Source: Talinum fruticosum (taxonomy: Eukaryota; Streptophyta; Magnoliopsida; Caryophyllales; Talinaceae). From it: a stretch of DNA of 64,000 nt. This document shows, piece after piece, positions 1 through 11,354 of the stretch. The notes under the pieces are model-generated. The model saw only the letters and a list, made by a program, of their open reading frames with translations, had not been told where the DNA came from and did no database searches. Position 1 is the stretch's first letter. Each line of letters starts with the position of its first letter. Location: the NCBI GenBank assembly GCA_021018815.1, contig JAITYX010000048.1, positions 124,001-188,000 of the forward strand. Direction: 5' to 3'. The position numbers and the translations under genes are program-made.

Positions 1-568
1 TGTAATGTGTCAAAAACTGTTGCTAATTAACCTAGTTTGTTTACTAGCTGGAGTAGTTATTATTCTCGACATAATTGATGATAAGGTTAATAGTGTTCAA
101 GCTGCAAAGTTTTAGGCCCAGAGTTTTGTTATTATTTGAGTATGCTGTGAAATAATAGCTGCTGAGCATTGAGTGATGTTGCAATCAGGGTGGTCAAAGA
201 CATGCAGCTGACAATACGGACAAAGGATAAAATTTTCCATACAAACTGCAAGTCAAAACCTTAAATTTTGTTTGAACCCACTTGATTGATTTTCTGGGTC
301 AGCGACTTCCTCCTTAAGCCTTTTTGATTTATCGTACACTATGACCTTCAGCCTCACTTGTGTTTCCTCAATTCTAGTTCTCCTGCCTTTGGTTTGTGAT
401 TTATTTGACTTTAGAGTTTTTAAGTTTTAACTTGTTTAGTTTGTTTGGAAAAGTTCTCTTTCTCTGTTTTTATGTTCTTTCTCGTGGAAGTTCTTGTTAC
501 AGAGTAGTTTCAGTGTTTTTCATGCTAACAATCTACTTTTCTGAAAATTATTTTTTTGAAACTTGCAG
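1..568 (+). other. intron sequence upstream of first visible TTLL12 exon
   Basis: No coding exon is recognisable here. The stretch is T-rich and ends in a pyrimidine-rich tract and AG directly before the exon at 569. It is probably an intron of the TTLL12 gene whose earlier exons lie before the window. Confidence 0.6.
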
Positions 569-3500
569 CAAATGATCCAAAGGAAGCAGATATTATATGG
601 ACATGCATGCAGGTGGATGAGGACACCAAAAAGGCTGTTGGAATAAGAGATGATCAATACATCAACCAATTTCCTTTTGAGGCTTGTCTTGTCATGAAGC
701 ATCATTTGGCAGAGACTATTCAAGAGGTAAGATACCTACTTTTGTACTTTTTAATGTAAAGTAACATGTCAATCTACTTTTCTCCTCTTGCGGTTTTCCT
801 ACATTTAGGATAGTGCTATTAATTTGCCAAATGATCTGCACCTCTTATTATAGTATATAAGCTTAGTACCTTTCATGTCACATTAATGCTAGTTTGCAAT
901 AAGTCTAGAGATCTTTTGACAGGCACATGGAAATCCCAAGTGGTTGCAGCCCACTTATGATCTCGAAAAGAACTTAGCTAAGCTTATTGGAGATTACTTT
1001 GTACGTGAAAGAGATGGGCTTGACAACCTATGGATATTGAAACCTTGGAATATGGCACGAACTATAGATACAACAATCACCAGTAATTTGACTGCAATAA
1101 TTCGTCTAATGGAGACTGGTCCAAAAATATGCCAGAAATACATTGAACATCCCGCGTTGTTCAGAGGGAGGAAGTTTGATCTTCGCTACATTGTACTAGT
1201 TCGCAGAATGAATCCTTTGGAGATCTTCTTGTCTGATGTCTTTTGGGTATGCTTCTTGTGCCATTACTATTCTTGTTATTGCTGTAATGCAGGTAAGACA
1301 TAGGCCTACTAGTTAGCTCTAAAATTTGGGGTTCAACAAAAGGGAAGTCCTCTATTGAATACTTTCAGGCTTCAGCAACACCCCCCACGCTCCCCCTCCC
1401 ACCGCTGGGGCGACTGTTGGATTCCCCCTCATCAGCTCCTTCGCATTATTGAGTAGTTCTAGAATCTTTTTCCTAAATTTTATCTGCTATACCCTGCCTC
1501 CCTCTGGGGGTATTTGATTCCTTTCTGATAGTTCTGACCATCATATTTTTCTTCCAGGTAAGGCTGGCAAATAATACCTATTCTCTGGATAAGCGTAGCT
1601 TGTATGAGTATGAGACTCATTTCACGGTCATGGTATGTTCCATGAACTTTTGTATCAATCCTTTTTAACTTAGCTTCCTCCCCCCCACCAACCCAGTTTT
1701 GTTTTATTTGGAAATATATTAATCCGGGAAAGAGGAAGAGTATGAATGAGATCTAGGAATAGTAATCATGTGGCCTTCTTTGAAATTTAGCAAAAGTAAA
1801 CTCCAGCTTCCTTTAGGGCTTGTTTGGATGCATTCCAATTTGAGTTGTTAAAAATATAGGAGTAAAGGAGAGGAATGAGTAAGGAATAACTCTCTGATAT
1901 TCCTTCTTATTATCATCACTAAAAGACCTCCGAATATAGGCAAGGGGAGTGACTTCATTTGTTCATCATCCTCCTTCCTGATGGGCTTTAGTGGTTCAGA
2001 GGAAGTGCAGAAAATGTAATTTTGTGGGTGTGAAGTGATACTCTCCTGTTGGCCACCAGAGCACACAATCCTTTTCTTAATTTTTCCTACCTATGTGGCT
2101 ATATTATGTAATGAAGGCAGTAAAAGATTGCTTTAATTGTTATTATTATCTTTACAGAACTACCGCGGGACAATGAATCACATGCCGACGCCAGAGTTTG
2201 TAAGAGAGTTTGAGCAGGAACACCAAGGTGTGGTGGCTCTTTTAATTTTATTTCTTCAAATTAGTGATTAACTGATCATTGAGCCACATTTTCATCATAT
2301 ATTCCTCATCATTTGCAGTCAAGTGGATGGATATCCATCAAAGAATTGGAAATATGATCCGATCGGTTTTTGAGGCAGCAGTTGCCGTGCATCCAGAAAT
2401 GCACAACCTGAAATCGAGGGCTATTTATGGTGTAGATGTCATGCTTGATACTTCTTTCTGTCCCAAATTATTGGAGGTATGTGGCTGTCAATAAATGAAG
2501 ATATGTTTGTGTACATTTTTTACAAATGGCTTGTTTTCAAGAAAAGACTTATCGCGTCGCTGAAAGAATATAGTTCTAGAATACAACCACTCAGTGCGGA
2601 TCTTGCCTTAGTAGGATTTTGGAGGTCAGAATCTCACCTAAAGAATTGTATAGGTGATTGTACTGTTTTACTAGAATGAATGTGCCACAAAATGTGTACA
2701 ATTCTAATTTAAAGATGCTAAAGTATAAGTATGAACATTTCCTGTAGCACCGACAAAAATCTGTCCGACTCGAGAAAAACCGGGTCCAATCACAAAATTT
2801 TTGTCCGAATTTAGGACAATTGGTCATGTCTGAATTGAAATTCGGGTCGGGTTCGGGTTTGACAATTCAGGTCTAAGTTGTCCGAATTTTATAACTTATT
2901 TGGGTTCGGACAAATTCAGGCAATCGGACAACCAGGTTTGAACATTCGGTCATTCGAGTTTAGGCATAATTTAGCCCAAAATCTACGAAATTTTCAATAA
3001 AATATTCGGACATTTAGGTTCGAACATTGAAAATTCGGGTTCGGGTTCGGTCACGTACATAATTTCAGTTTAATTTTGAAAAGTTCATATTACAAATTCG
3101 GTCATTTGGACAATGGGTTCGGACATCGGACATTCGGGTTCGGGTTCGGGTTCGGGTCTGGTCAGGGCATTCGAATCTGCAATTCGGACAGGGTCCGGGC
3201 ATGGTGTTTTTGTCCAAATGTCCGAATTGTTTGAACCCGAATTGACCCGTACCCGAATTTTTGCCAGCACTAATTTCCTGAAATATCACAAATGGATGGG
3301 ATACATTGGTTAATCAAAAGTTTTTTCCCTTTTAGTTTTGTGGTTTGTCTTGGCTAGTAATATAACATCACTTGTCCTCCCAAAAATGAACTGCTGTAGA
3401 GACTGGAGAACAGTTCTGAACATGGATATGTAAAACATAGATCTTGCATGACCTACTTATTCATGAGCCGAACTTAATTGAGTTGATGGACATAATTAAA

Positions 3501-3932
3501 ACCCATTGGACCTGATGTTTTGCTTGGAACCCATTATTGGACTGACCTTCAGCACACCTAATCGTGGCCTTCCGTAAAATTGCATAAACTTGGATATGAC
3601 CTTCCCTGACATTAACTAGTTCCAAACCTGATCTAGATGACTCTTTGCTAGGTACATAAAATGATATGGCGATGTTAGAGTACTGAACCTCTTTTGGAGG
3701 ATTTGTCACCACCAAAAAGGCATAATATTTGCCCCAATCTCACATTTTTGTGCTAAGTTTTGTTGTCATTGCTGCTATGCAGGTGACCTATTGCCCTGAT
3801 TGCACGAGGGCCTGCAAGTATGATACGAGGTCCTTGTTTGGTGAGGGAAAAGAGATCAAGGGTCAAGATTTCTTCAACTCTGTGTTCGGTTGTCTCTTTT
3901 TGAATGAGACAACCGATGTGACCCCATTATAA
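569..3932 (+). CDS. TTLL12: tubulin-tyrosine ligase-like protein 12, 3' exons (partial gene)
   Basis: Six exons with GT/AG borders join in frame: 569-726, 923-1246, 1558-1632, 2158-2227, 2319-2476 and 3783-3932 (stop). The joined protein is the C-terminal ATP-grasp half of a TTL-family ligase: QKYIEHPALFRGRKFDLRY is the family signature, followed by YGVDVMLD (metal/ATP binding) and LLEVTYCPDC. Known TTLs add tyrosine or glutamate to tubulin; TTLL12 is an atypical member, and the animal protein is thought to lack ligase activity. Where classical TTLs have an E-x-N metal-binding pair, this protein reads E-V-T. The fifth intron (2477-3782) is long because of a MITE. The N-terminal part, including any SET-like domain, is outside the window. 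Every visible exon is open, so the gene looks functional. Confidence 0.88.
2745..3272. mobile_element. hAT-type MITE in TTLL12 intron, with 8-bp target duplication
   Basis: The 528-bp element is flanked by a perfect 8-bp direct repeat ATTTCCTG (2737-2744 and 3273-3280), as expected for hAT transposons. The ends form an imperfect inverted repeat: the left end reads TAGCACCGACAAAAAT, and the right end, reverse-complemented, reads TAGTGCTGGCAAAAAT (12 of 16 match). The interior is packed with TTCGGG/CGGACA motifs in both orientations, resembling subterminal transposase-binding repeats. There is no ORF, so it is non-autonomous. Confidence 0.88.
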
Positions 3933-4337
3933 AGGGTTTTCCGAGTTTTGGGTTGTATACAATTTTGATACTTGTAATTGTGACGTGACTTTGTGATTTT
4001 GGGTGTTCCCGGTTAATATTTCCAAATTTTTAGTTATGGAAGTCAGCATTTAGCTTTTTTTTCGTTTGGGTCCTTGGATTTTTGCATTATTAGAGTCAAG
4101 TTTTTGTTAGCCTATGAAAGGGTAAAACTCTTCGGCATATCGAAAATTTCTAGTTTTTACGTAAAGTGAGCTTCTACCTTGTTGACAGGACGTTGTAAGT
4201 GACATTTTTCAGACAAATTGAGGTGTAGATCGCCAATCCTTGAGATTAGCTTGGTTAAAACTCAAATCTTGTGTAACTCGATGGAGGAACATTTCATTTA
4301 GTATCCTTGTATTTTCAGAAAATTTTTGGCAAGATAT
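3933..4337 (+). other. TTLL12 3' UTR and downstream flank
   Basis: AT-rich sequence between the TTLL12 stop codon and the start of the gypsy 5' LTR. It should hold the 3' UTR and polyadenylation site, but I see no clear AATAAA. The retroelement therefore sits only about 405 bp after the stop codon. Confidence 0.5.
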
Positions 4338-5672
4338 TGTGGACATAAAGATACATTCCGATGCGGCTATTTTTCGGATAGTTCCAACTCATCTGCGACG
4401 TCTTAGTCTAGTCATTTTCGATTAGTCGGATAATTGAGGCATCGATTCAAACTCTCCATCACATGGAGCTAGGTAACGCCCAAATCCATTAAGGTTAGGG
4501 TTCAGCCTAATAATGGTAAAATCTACGTTATGAGAAACGGACAAGACTAGCTAGTTTGACCGATTGAACCGGAAATCGGACAATAGTCCGGTCCAAAAAC
4601 ACGTTCAATTGTTAGGTTCGAACCGGTGAAAATCGGTGGAACCCGTTCGAACCGGTGGTAAGTTGACCCGGACTAGTCTGCGGTTGGACCGGATTTTTTT
4701 TAAAAAAATTATTAATAGATGAAGGTGGACCGACCGAGTAGATGATGAAGAAGTTGAATGGGCTGAGCGAGATGATGAAGAAGAGCAGAAACCTTGAAGG
4801 CCGGAGGTGGAGGAGGATTAAAGGAGGAAGATATATCCTACTGTCTCGTATCTCTTTGCTATCACTCTTCGATGAACCGAATCTTATCTCCATCTCTCTC
4901 TCTCCAAGTAGCTCTCTCGCTATTTCCATCTCGCACTCACTCACTCTCTCTCTCTCTGTCTAGAGGCTACCGTGTGACGCGGGGGGATAAAGTTAAATTT
5001 TGAGCTAGGGTTTTTGTTTGTAAAGAGCCAAAAAGCCCATATTTATATAGAATGAATTTAAGTTGAAATTTTGTTAGACTTTTTAGACAAAATTCATATT
5101 TATTATTATAAAAATAAATGTGCTTTATTTTTTACACAGTCTAATCCGGCTCAACTATCAACCCGGCCAATCGGTTTAATCCGAGCTAAATGGTCCAACC
5201 GGTCGAACCATCGACCCACTTTACTCGACCGTGTCGATCACCGGGTCGGTTCTCTTAACATAGAGTAAAATGACTTCTTTATCCTCATTTATTTTTTCTA
5301 TGAATGCTCACCAAACTTGGTCACAAACTCATAATATCGCAACTTCCAAGAAACCTACATTATTGGCTAAATTCACATATTCTCTCTATTTAGACATAAA
5401 GCCTTACCTTATTGGTAAAGTTACTCAAACTCAATGACCCCTTTCACGTACTTCGAGGAAGATTTTCCTCGATTTGCCGACTTTTCTACAAATCTAACTT
5501 GAGTGTTGAGGAGCGTTCCTCGGGATCCAACCCCGTGGTGCGCCTTTGTACGAGAAGGAGCGAAGATCGCGAGGAGTTCTTCACTCGAGTCTAACCACCA
5601 CGGTTGGGACGGTAAATCCTCTCTCTCCGACTCATCATCCACATCAACATCCACGGGTTTCCTCCCGAAACA
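4338..5672 (+). repeat. 5' LTR of Tat-type gypsy (interrupted by MITE)
   Basis: Begins TGTGGACATAAAG and ends CCCGAAACA. Outside the MITE at 4523-5263 it aligns with the 3' LTR at 25220-25765, for example over the blocks about the GTCGGATAATTGAGGCATCG string and the TTCGAGGAAGATTTTCCTCG string. It is followed by a primer-binding site. The start is set by alignment to the 3' LTR and is uncertain by a few bases. Confidence 0.75.
4523..5263. mobile_element. MITE inserted in the gypsy 5' LTR
   Basis: This 741-bp segment is absent from the 3' LTR, which reads straight through the site. The flanks are ggtaaaat (4515-4522) and agtaaaat (5264-5271), an 8-bp target duplication with one mismatch. The ends are inverted repeats: CTACGTTATGAGAAAC on the left and CTATGTTAAGAGAACC on the right (reverse-complemented). 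The interior is rich in paired GAACCGG/CCGGTTC motifs. It is a non-autonomous, hAT-like element judged by duplication length. Confidence 0.78.
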
Positions 5673-5673
5673 T

Positions 5674-5693
5674 CTTGGTGTCGTCTCGTAGGG
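5674..5693 (+). other. primer-binding site of the gypsy element
   Basis: Directly after the 5' LTR end, the string TTGGTGTCGTCTCGTAGGG resembles the TTGGCGCCGTCTGTGGG-type binding site common in plant Tat elements, with several changes. It would anneal to a host tRNA 3' end to prime minus-strand synthesis. Confidence 0.6.
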
Positions 5694-6522
5694 AGAGCGG
5701 TAGTTCATGGTCGTCGGTGGTACTCGATCACAATCCAATAACATGTGACGCAATTGATCCTCCTATTCCTCCTCATTATAATTCCTTACTTAGGGGGCCA
5801 ATCCCGCGCGTTCCTCATGCTGAGAACGTGGAGTCATCTCAATGCTCTTCGGACAACCGACAACCCTGGATCGAGGGATACGTCACATTGGGGTGCTTCG
5901 TAACCTCATAGTGACTCGAAAAGCACCGTGGCACAACAAGTGCATGAAGAAGTACGAGCCAATATGAATCGGCGCTTGCCCATCCTCGCCATTCCATTAC
6001 ACTCCCACTCCGGGATATGGCACAGCCCCTAGGGAGGTTAGCTTGTTGGCCACTTCTTAGGAGGGATGCCCTCGCATGTTGCCCAAGCACCGCTAACCAA
6101 GGCACCAACTACTCCTCTTCCCGAGCAGCCAAGCACTCCTTTGACGAAGCGTCATGAATAAGGTGATGCTAGGGGGATCACTAAGGCTAAAAGAGCTCTT
6201 TAAGAGAGCCAATGAAAAAATTGCCACTTTGCATACTACCTCAACCCCTACGCTACACACAGTAGGTGCTCGACATGGTTTGAGGGTTGCGGTTATTTTC
6301 CTTGCCCGAACCCGGAGTAGAGACCCCAAAAAGTAGGAGATCCGCCAGCTCGGCACGTTCAGCCATTCTTGGCCGCAATTCGAGTGAACGCGTCAGCACG
6401 ACATCCCTAGGCATGACCAAGAGCGATCATCCGTTATGGAACATGATCGATCAGCCGAGAGGCATCGGGATCTCGTCGGTCATGAAAAACCGTGAAAAAT
6501 CGGAAAAACAAGGCATCGGGAA
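5694..6522 (+). other. gypsy leader / degenerate gag N-terminal region
   Basis: Between the PBS and the recognisable gag domain only short, stop-interrupted frames rich in Pro, Arg and Ser can be read. Tat elements normally have an untranslated leader and a variable gag N-terminus here; no individual motif can be supported. Confidence 0.4.
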
Positions 6523-7731
6523 GTGCGCTTCGTTGTTGGGGTTCCGCGATTTCAGCCCCGTGTTGTTCCCATATCCGGATCCGATTTGCATCCACCTCAG
6601 CCTACTTTCACTACACCTTCCTCGAAAAGGATCATGAATGCCCCTTGCTTGAAGAAGATAAGAGTGTCGTACATTGATCCATATGATGGAACGATGGATC
6701 TAGAAAATCGTCTATCATACTACAAATCTCACATGTACGTACAAGATGGAGATAATGCCACTTACCGCCGATTCTTCACGGCCACTTTGAAGGGTATCGC
6801 GCAAAAATGGTTCAATGGCCTTCCTTGAGAAACATCTCCTCATTTGAAGAGTTATGTGAGAAATTTGTGGGAGAATTCATTGCAAGTTGCAAACAGAAAA
6901 GAACTAGCATTCACCTCTCCAAAATCAAACAAGGAAGGAATGAAATGCTTAAGGACTATGTTCGAAGATTCCACAGGGAAGCTGTCCTTATTCTTGACCT
7001 ATAAGATGAAGCTTTCTACACCGCCTTTCTTAACAGACTTAGGAGTGGGAGGTTCGGATTCTCCCTCCCGAGTAGAAAGTATTCACTTTGGCGGATGTAC
7101 TTCGAAAGCAGTGACCTCATCCAGGCCATAGAAATATGCGCCGAGGAAGGAGAAGATGCCAAGAAGAAGGGAGGGGATGGGAAGTTTAATCCAAGGAATG
7201 ACAAGAAGCCCAAGGGAAACAAAGTAGATCATTGCTTCAACACTCGACCCAAGGACTATCCTCATGGAGTTGAAGGGCCACCCTATGCTGAGAAGGTCGG
7301 CTCCCATGACAACCCCAACCAAGGTCGGAAACTCCAATAAATATTACGAGTTTCACGAGCAAATTGGACATGACACCTCCAAATGTCGTGTACTCGAAAA
7401 AAGCACTCGGGAACTTGCCGATAATGGTCGGGGTAATTGTTTCCTCAAGAGAGGCACCCACGGAACACGAGGAGGTCCTTCTAGCCATGGGGACAAGCGC
7501 CATGGTGAACAAGACTCTATTAGGGTCGTGGAAATTATTGCCGAGGGTTTCATGGGAGGCTTGACTTTATCCTCTTGGAAAGACCATCTCCGAAGTGCTC
7601 AACATGTCTTGATAGCTGGCCAACCTCCACTCATGAAGGTGCCAACCATGACCTTCGGAGAGCAAGACTTAAAAGGAATAGCCACTCCCCACGATGATCC
7701 TCTAGTTGTCAAGCTGAAAATCTCGCCATAG
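6523..7731 (+). pseudogene. gag: gypsy gag (retrotransposon gag domain), broken
   Basis: The frame around 6634 reads the start of the plant retrotransposon gag domain (DPYDGTMDLENRL, then KGIAQKWFNGLP). It continues in another frame with SSFEELCEKFVGEFIA and IKQGRNEMLKDYVRRFHREA, a well-known gag core. A later frame has FHEQIGHDTSKC near 7350-7400, the conserved F-H-x-x-x-G-H-x-T-x-x-C motif of Tat gag. Stops at 6826-6828 and 7002-7004 and at least three frame changes break it. It would have formed the particle shell of the element. Confidence 0.82.
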
Positions 7732-8110
7732 TCTAGGGGATCCTCATGGATATGGGGAATTCAATAGACATCATTACCATAGAGCTCTTAATCCAGTTGA
7801 AGTATTCACCTCGGAATCTGGATTAGAGAAAAGGCTATCCTTGGATTCGGGGGTAGACAATCCATCCCCTAGGCATTATACACCTACCAGTCTAGATTGG
7901 AGAAAAGGCTAAAGGCTGAAACATTGAAGTAGATTTTTTGGTAATTGACGTTCCTTCGACTTATAACTTCATCATTCGTTATCACACCATATCTCCTTCT
8001 CATGCAATATGAGCTAGATGACGGCTCCATGGGTAAGATCTACGAAGACCAAAAGACCGCACAAAGAGTGTTATTATGTGAGCCTTCGACCTTTAATATA
8101 GAAACAAATG
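7620..8110 (+). pseudogene. gypsy aspartic protease region, broken
   Basis: Downstream of gag, the reading MTFGEQDLKGIATPHDDPLV is the typical lead-in to Tat protease. It is followed by ILMDMGNSIDI (near 7740-7770), which takes the place of the D-S/T-G-S-S catalytic loop with the serine/threonine changed to Met. VDFLVIDVPSTYNFIIR (near 7930-7980) matches the protease C-terminal part. Several stops separate these blocks. Confidence 0.65.
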
Positions 8111-8216
8111 GATGATGGGATGCCCCAAGATGACCCCAAAGGGAAGAAGCCTAAAATGGAACCCTCGATCAAAGTCCCTCGGACTATGAAGGTGTGTTTC
8201 GCCACCATAGAAGATC

Positions 8217-9640
8217 ATGGGAGGGTTCGACCTACGCCTTCCGAAGACATCGAATCCATTCCCTTTGAGGAAAAATTTTAGGAACCTCGAAAAGGGGATA
8301 AAGAATAGCCTTATTTGGCTCCTAAAGGAGTATAATGATGTCTTCGCCTTCAAGCCTCGAGAAATTTCCTGGTTAAGCTCCAAGGTGATGGAGCACAAAT
8401 TGAATGTGGATCCCTCCCATAAGCCGAGTCATTCAAAAGTGGAGACATCCGGGAATAGAGCATAGTGTCACTGTGGCTAAAGAAGTTGCTCGAGGTAGGA
8501 TTCATTCGGGAGTTTCGGTACCACTGAGTGGATCGCCAATATGGTCATGGTGAAAAAGGAAAATGGCACGTGGAGAGTGTGCATTGACTTTATCGACTCG
8601 AACAAGGCTTGCCCTAAGGATAGCTATCCTTTGCCAAAAATCGACAAACTAGTGGATGCTACCATAGGGCACGCCTTCCTCGGTTTCATGGATGCCTTCT
8701 CAGGATACCACCAAATGCCTCTAAGTAAGGAAGATTAAGAGAAGACGACCTTCATCACCGATCAAGGCTTGTAATGTTACAACGTTATGCCTTTCGGGTT
8801 GAAAAATGTCGGTGCCACCTATAAAAGGTTGGTGAACATGATTCTTTCTCATCTCATTTGGAAGACCATGGAGGTCTACACGGACGACATGAATGTCATG
8901 AGTAAGCGAGACCTCGATCACGTCTCCAATCTCAAGAAGACGTTCGAAGTCCTACGCAAGTATGGAATGAAGCCGAGTCCTAAGAAGTGCACACTTGGAG
9001 TCAAGGTGAGAAAGTTCTTGGGATTCATGATAAATCACCAAGGGATTGAGGAAAACCCCGATAAGGTACAAGCTATCCTAGACATGAAGTCTCCTTGCAA
9101 TATCAAAGAGGTTCAAAAGCTCGTAGGATGTACAACATTTCTCAGCCGATTCATGTCCAAGTCGACAAATGAGTGCCAACCCTTCTTCAAAGTCCTTAAT
9201 AAGAAAGCAAAGTTTGAATGGAACGAGGAAGCGAAGAAGACTTCAACAACCTTAAGCCGTACCTTGTACAGCTACCAAAAATCGCGAGTCCAGCGACAAG
9301 GAGAACCCTTGCTCTTATACTTGGTTATCTCTAAACAAGTCATTACCGCTGTTTTGCTAGTAGAACAAGGAAAGGAGCAGATTTCGGTGTACTATGTGAG
9401 TCATGCATTGGTAGGGGCAGAATTGAAGTACCCTCTCATTGAGAAATTTGCCTATGTCCTCTTAGCTAACCGAAAGTTGCATCCTTATTTTGAGGCACAT
9501 CGAGTCAAAATCTTAACCGACTCAGCCGCTAAAGAATGTTATGTAAAAGATGGAAAGTTCAAGAAGAATGTTGAAATGGGCCATTGAGCTAGTGGCGTAC
9601 GATTTGGAATTCGAGCCTCGATGAGTGATTAAGGCCCAAG
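8217..9640 (+). pseudogene. pol: gypsy reverse transcriptase and RNase H, broken
   Basis: Readable blocks run through RT: EHKLNVDPSHKP, then KENGTWRVCIDF, FMDAFSGYHQMPL, NVMPFGLKN and VYTDDMNV. The last takes the place of the Y-V-D-D active site, with Thr for Val. LGFMINHQGIEENPDK and the connection domain follow. The 9300-9590 part is the Ty3-type RNase H (YYVSHALVGAELKYPLIEK, then LTDSAA). The 8787-9587 frame is open for 266 codons, but stops at 8736-8738 and elsewhere, plus frame changes, make the polyprotein non-functional. Confidence 0.88.
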
Positions 9641-10010
9641 CCTTAGTTGACTTTATTGCAGAGTGCTCTCATCTTGAATAAGTTCAACCACCTCTCGACC
9701 ACTCTTGGACCCTCTATGTCGATGGTTCCTCCAATAAACAAGGGAGTGGTGTCGGAATGATAATCACCTCTCCAATAGGAGAAAGGCGTAATCATGCTCT
9801 CAAGTTCATGTTTAGGGCCTCCAATAATCAAGCTAAGTACGAGGTGCTCATTACTAATATCAAGCTTTGCTATGCTTCGAGCTCTAACTCTATCGGTGCC
9901 TACTCTAATTCCCAATTGGTCGTCATCCAACTTAATGAAGAATATGGGGCCCAAGATGAGAGCATGATCTCATACCTTAAGAAGGTAAAAGAGGTTGCCG
10001 CATGACTCAA
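9640..10010 (+). pseudogene. second (archaeal-type) RNase H of Tat-type gypsy
   Basis: TLYVDGSSNKQGSGVGMII followed by SNNQAKYEVLI and YSNSQLVVIQLN is an RNase H fold with the D-E-D order of catalytic positions (D in YVDG, E in AKYE; the third, normally SDSQ, reads SNSQ here). A second RNase H following the Ty3 RNase H marks the Tat/Ogre group. The frame is bounded by stops. Confidence 0.8.
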
Positions 10011-10477
10011 ACACTTTCAAGTCGTTCATGTGCCTCGATTAGAAAATTGGCAGTGCCGACGCTTTGTCTAAGCTCACTAGCTCCTTGCTCGATGGAAACC
10101 CAAGCAAATCAAATGGGAAATTCTCTAGGAAAGAAGCATTGATGCCCCATAAATCATGTGGACAGACAGGAGCAATTCTTGGATGGACCCAATTGTAAAG
10201 TACCTATCTAATGGGGAACTACCCCTAGATCGTAAGGAAGCCGACCGTATCAAGAAGAAATCCAAATAGTTTTTGCTCTTTGAAGGGATTTTATACAAAT
10301 AATCCTTCTCTCGGCTTCTTCTTCAAGTTAACACACCCGAGTTGGGGAGAAAGTACTTGAAGAGATCCATGAAGGAGCTTGTAGTTCCCATATTAGAGGG
10401 AGAGTTCTAGTTTCCGGGCGCTTTGCACTAGGTACTCGTTGGCCCTCTTTGAGGGAAAATGCAATGAGCTTGGTAAG
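10010..10477 (+). pseudogene. gypsy integrase N-terminal part, interrupted by copia insertion
   Basis: Stop-ridden sequence between the second RNase H and the copia insertion. Near 10424-10477 the frame LGTRWPSLRENAMSLV can be read; this is the stretch just before the integrase zinc-binding cysteines. It resumes after the copia element as R-K-C-R-K-C at 15841. Confidence 0.6.
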
Positions 10478-11354
10478 TGAAGGTTTGCTCTTGGAGAGAC
10501 TAAATCACCCTAGAGGGGGTGAATAGGGTGATGAAGAAATTTAAATAAAATTGAACTCTTTTTGCACAAAACTTAGCAAAAACAGATTCTAAGTCTAGAT
10601 TGGACTCGGAAAGATAAACACACGTAAGTACGTGGAAACCCTCCTAGGGCATAAAACCACGGACGAGTGCTAATCCAAGCACAAGTCAAATCCACTAATT
10701 GAATCCTTAATTACACAGGATCGACTCTAACTAGAATTGCTCCCTTAGACAATTCCTTACAAGATTTTCCTATACTCAAAAGTTCCCTTATCCGATCTAG
10801 TACTTCCGACTAAGTTAACCTTTTCAATCGGGGACAATTAAGTTGAGTTAACCCTTACAGCTTAGTCAAGGAACTTACAAAGAAAGTAAGAAAAGAATGT
10901 AACTGATTATAAGACTTTCTTTACAACTCAAAAAATATAAAATATAGAGTTGGACTTGTAAGTAGAAGATTGAATGTGTATGAGACTAGCAATTGGTTCT
11001 ACCATAAATTCAGCAACCTTCAAGTCTTGCAAAGTGACTTCTATTTATAGAAATCCAAGCGGAATGACTGTCGAGTCTTGTTTCGGTTTGAAATCTTCAC
11101 TAGCCATTGTAGCGACTATTCCGAGTCATAGACCCGTTGGGATGTGAACGTTGTGCAATGCCTCTTGGCTCTAAAAGATGGTCCAATCAACTGGTGTGAT
11201 TGAAAATGAGGTGGAAACAACCGTTAGACCTAGAGTTGGAGTTTTACGTTACCCCGACACGATGTCTCGAGCCATATCCAAAAGTAGCTAAATTTTGTTT
11301 GTTGGTGTTTAATGGCTAGAAGCCCGTTGCTTTTGTATTTCAAAAGTAGATTAG
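10478..11354 (-). repeat. 3' LTR (element orientation) of nested copia, truncated
   Basis: It matches the outer part of the full 1563-bp LTR at 23441-25003 and the LTR at 61766. Similarity ends at 11354, inside the LTR, where RT-coding sequence begins abruptly with no polypurine tract, so about 700 bp of LTR plus adjacent internal sequence are deleted. Confidence 0.75.

Noticed and set aside
1805..2080. Possible PIF/Harbinger-type MITE starting GGGCTTGTTTGGATGCATTCC in a TTLL12 intron
   Set aside because: The matching inverted end and target duplication could not be found.
3085..3313. ORFs of TRTRTR / GSGSGS type
   Set aside because: Translations of the TTCGGG repeats of the hAT MITE.
4612..5003. 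ORFs in both directions rich in Ser and Leu
   Set aside because: Inside the MITE in the gypsy LTR; produced by CT microsatellite-like sequence (4890-4965).
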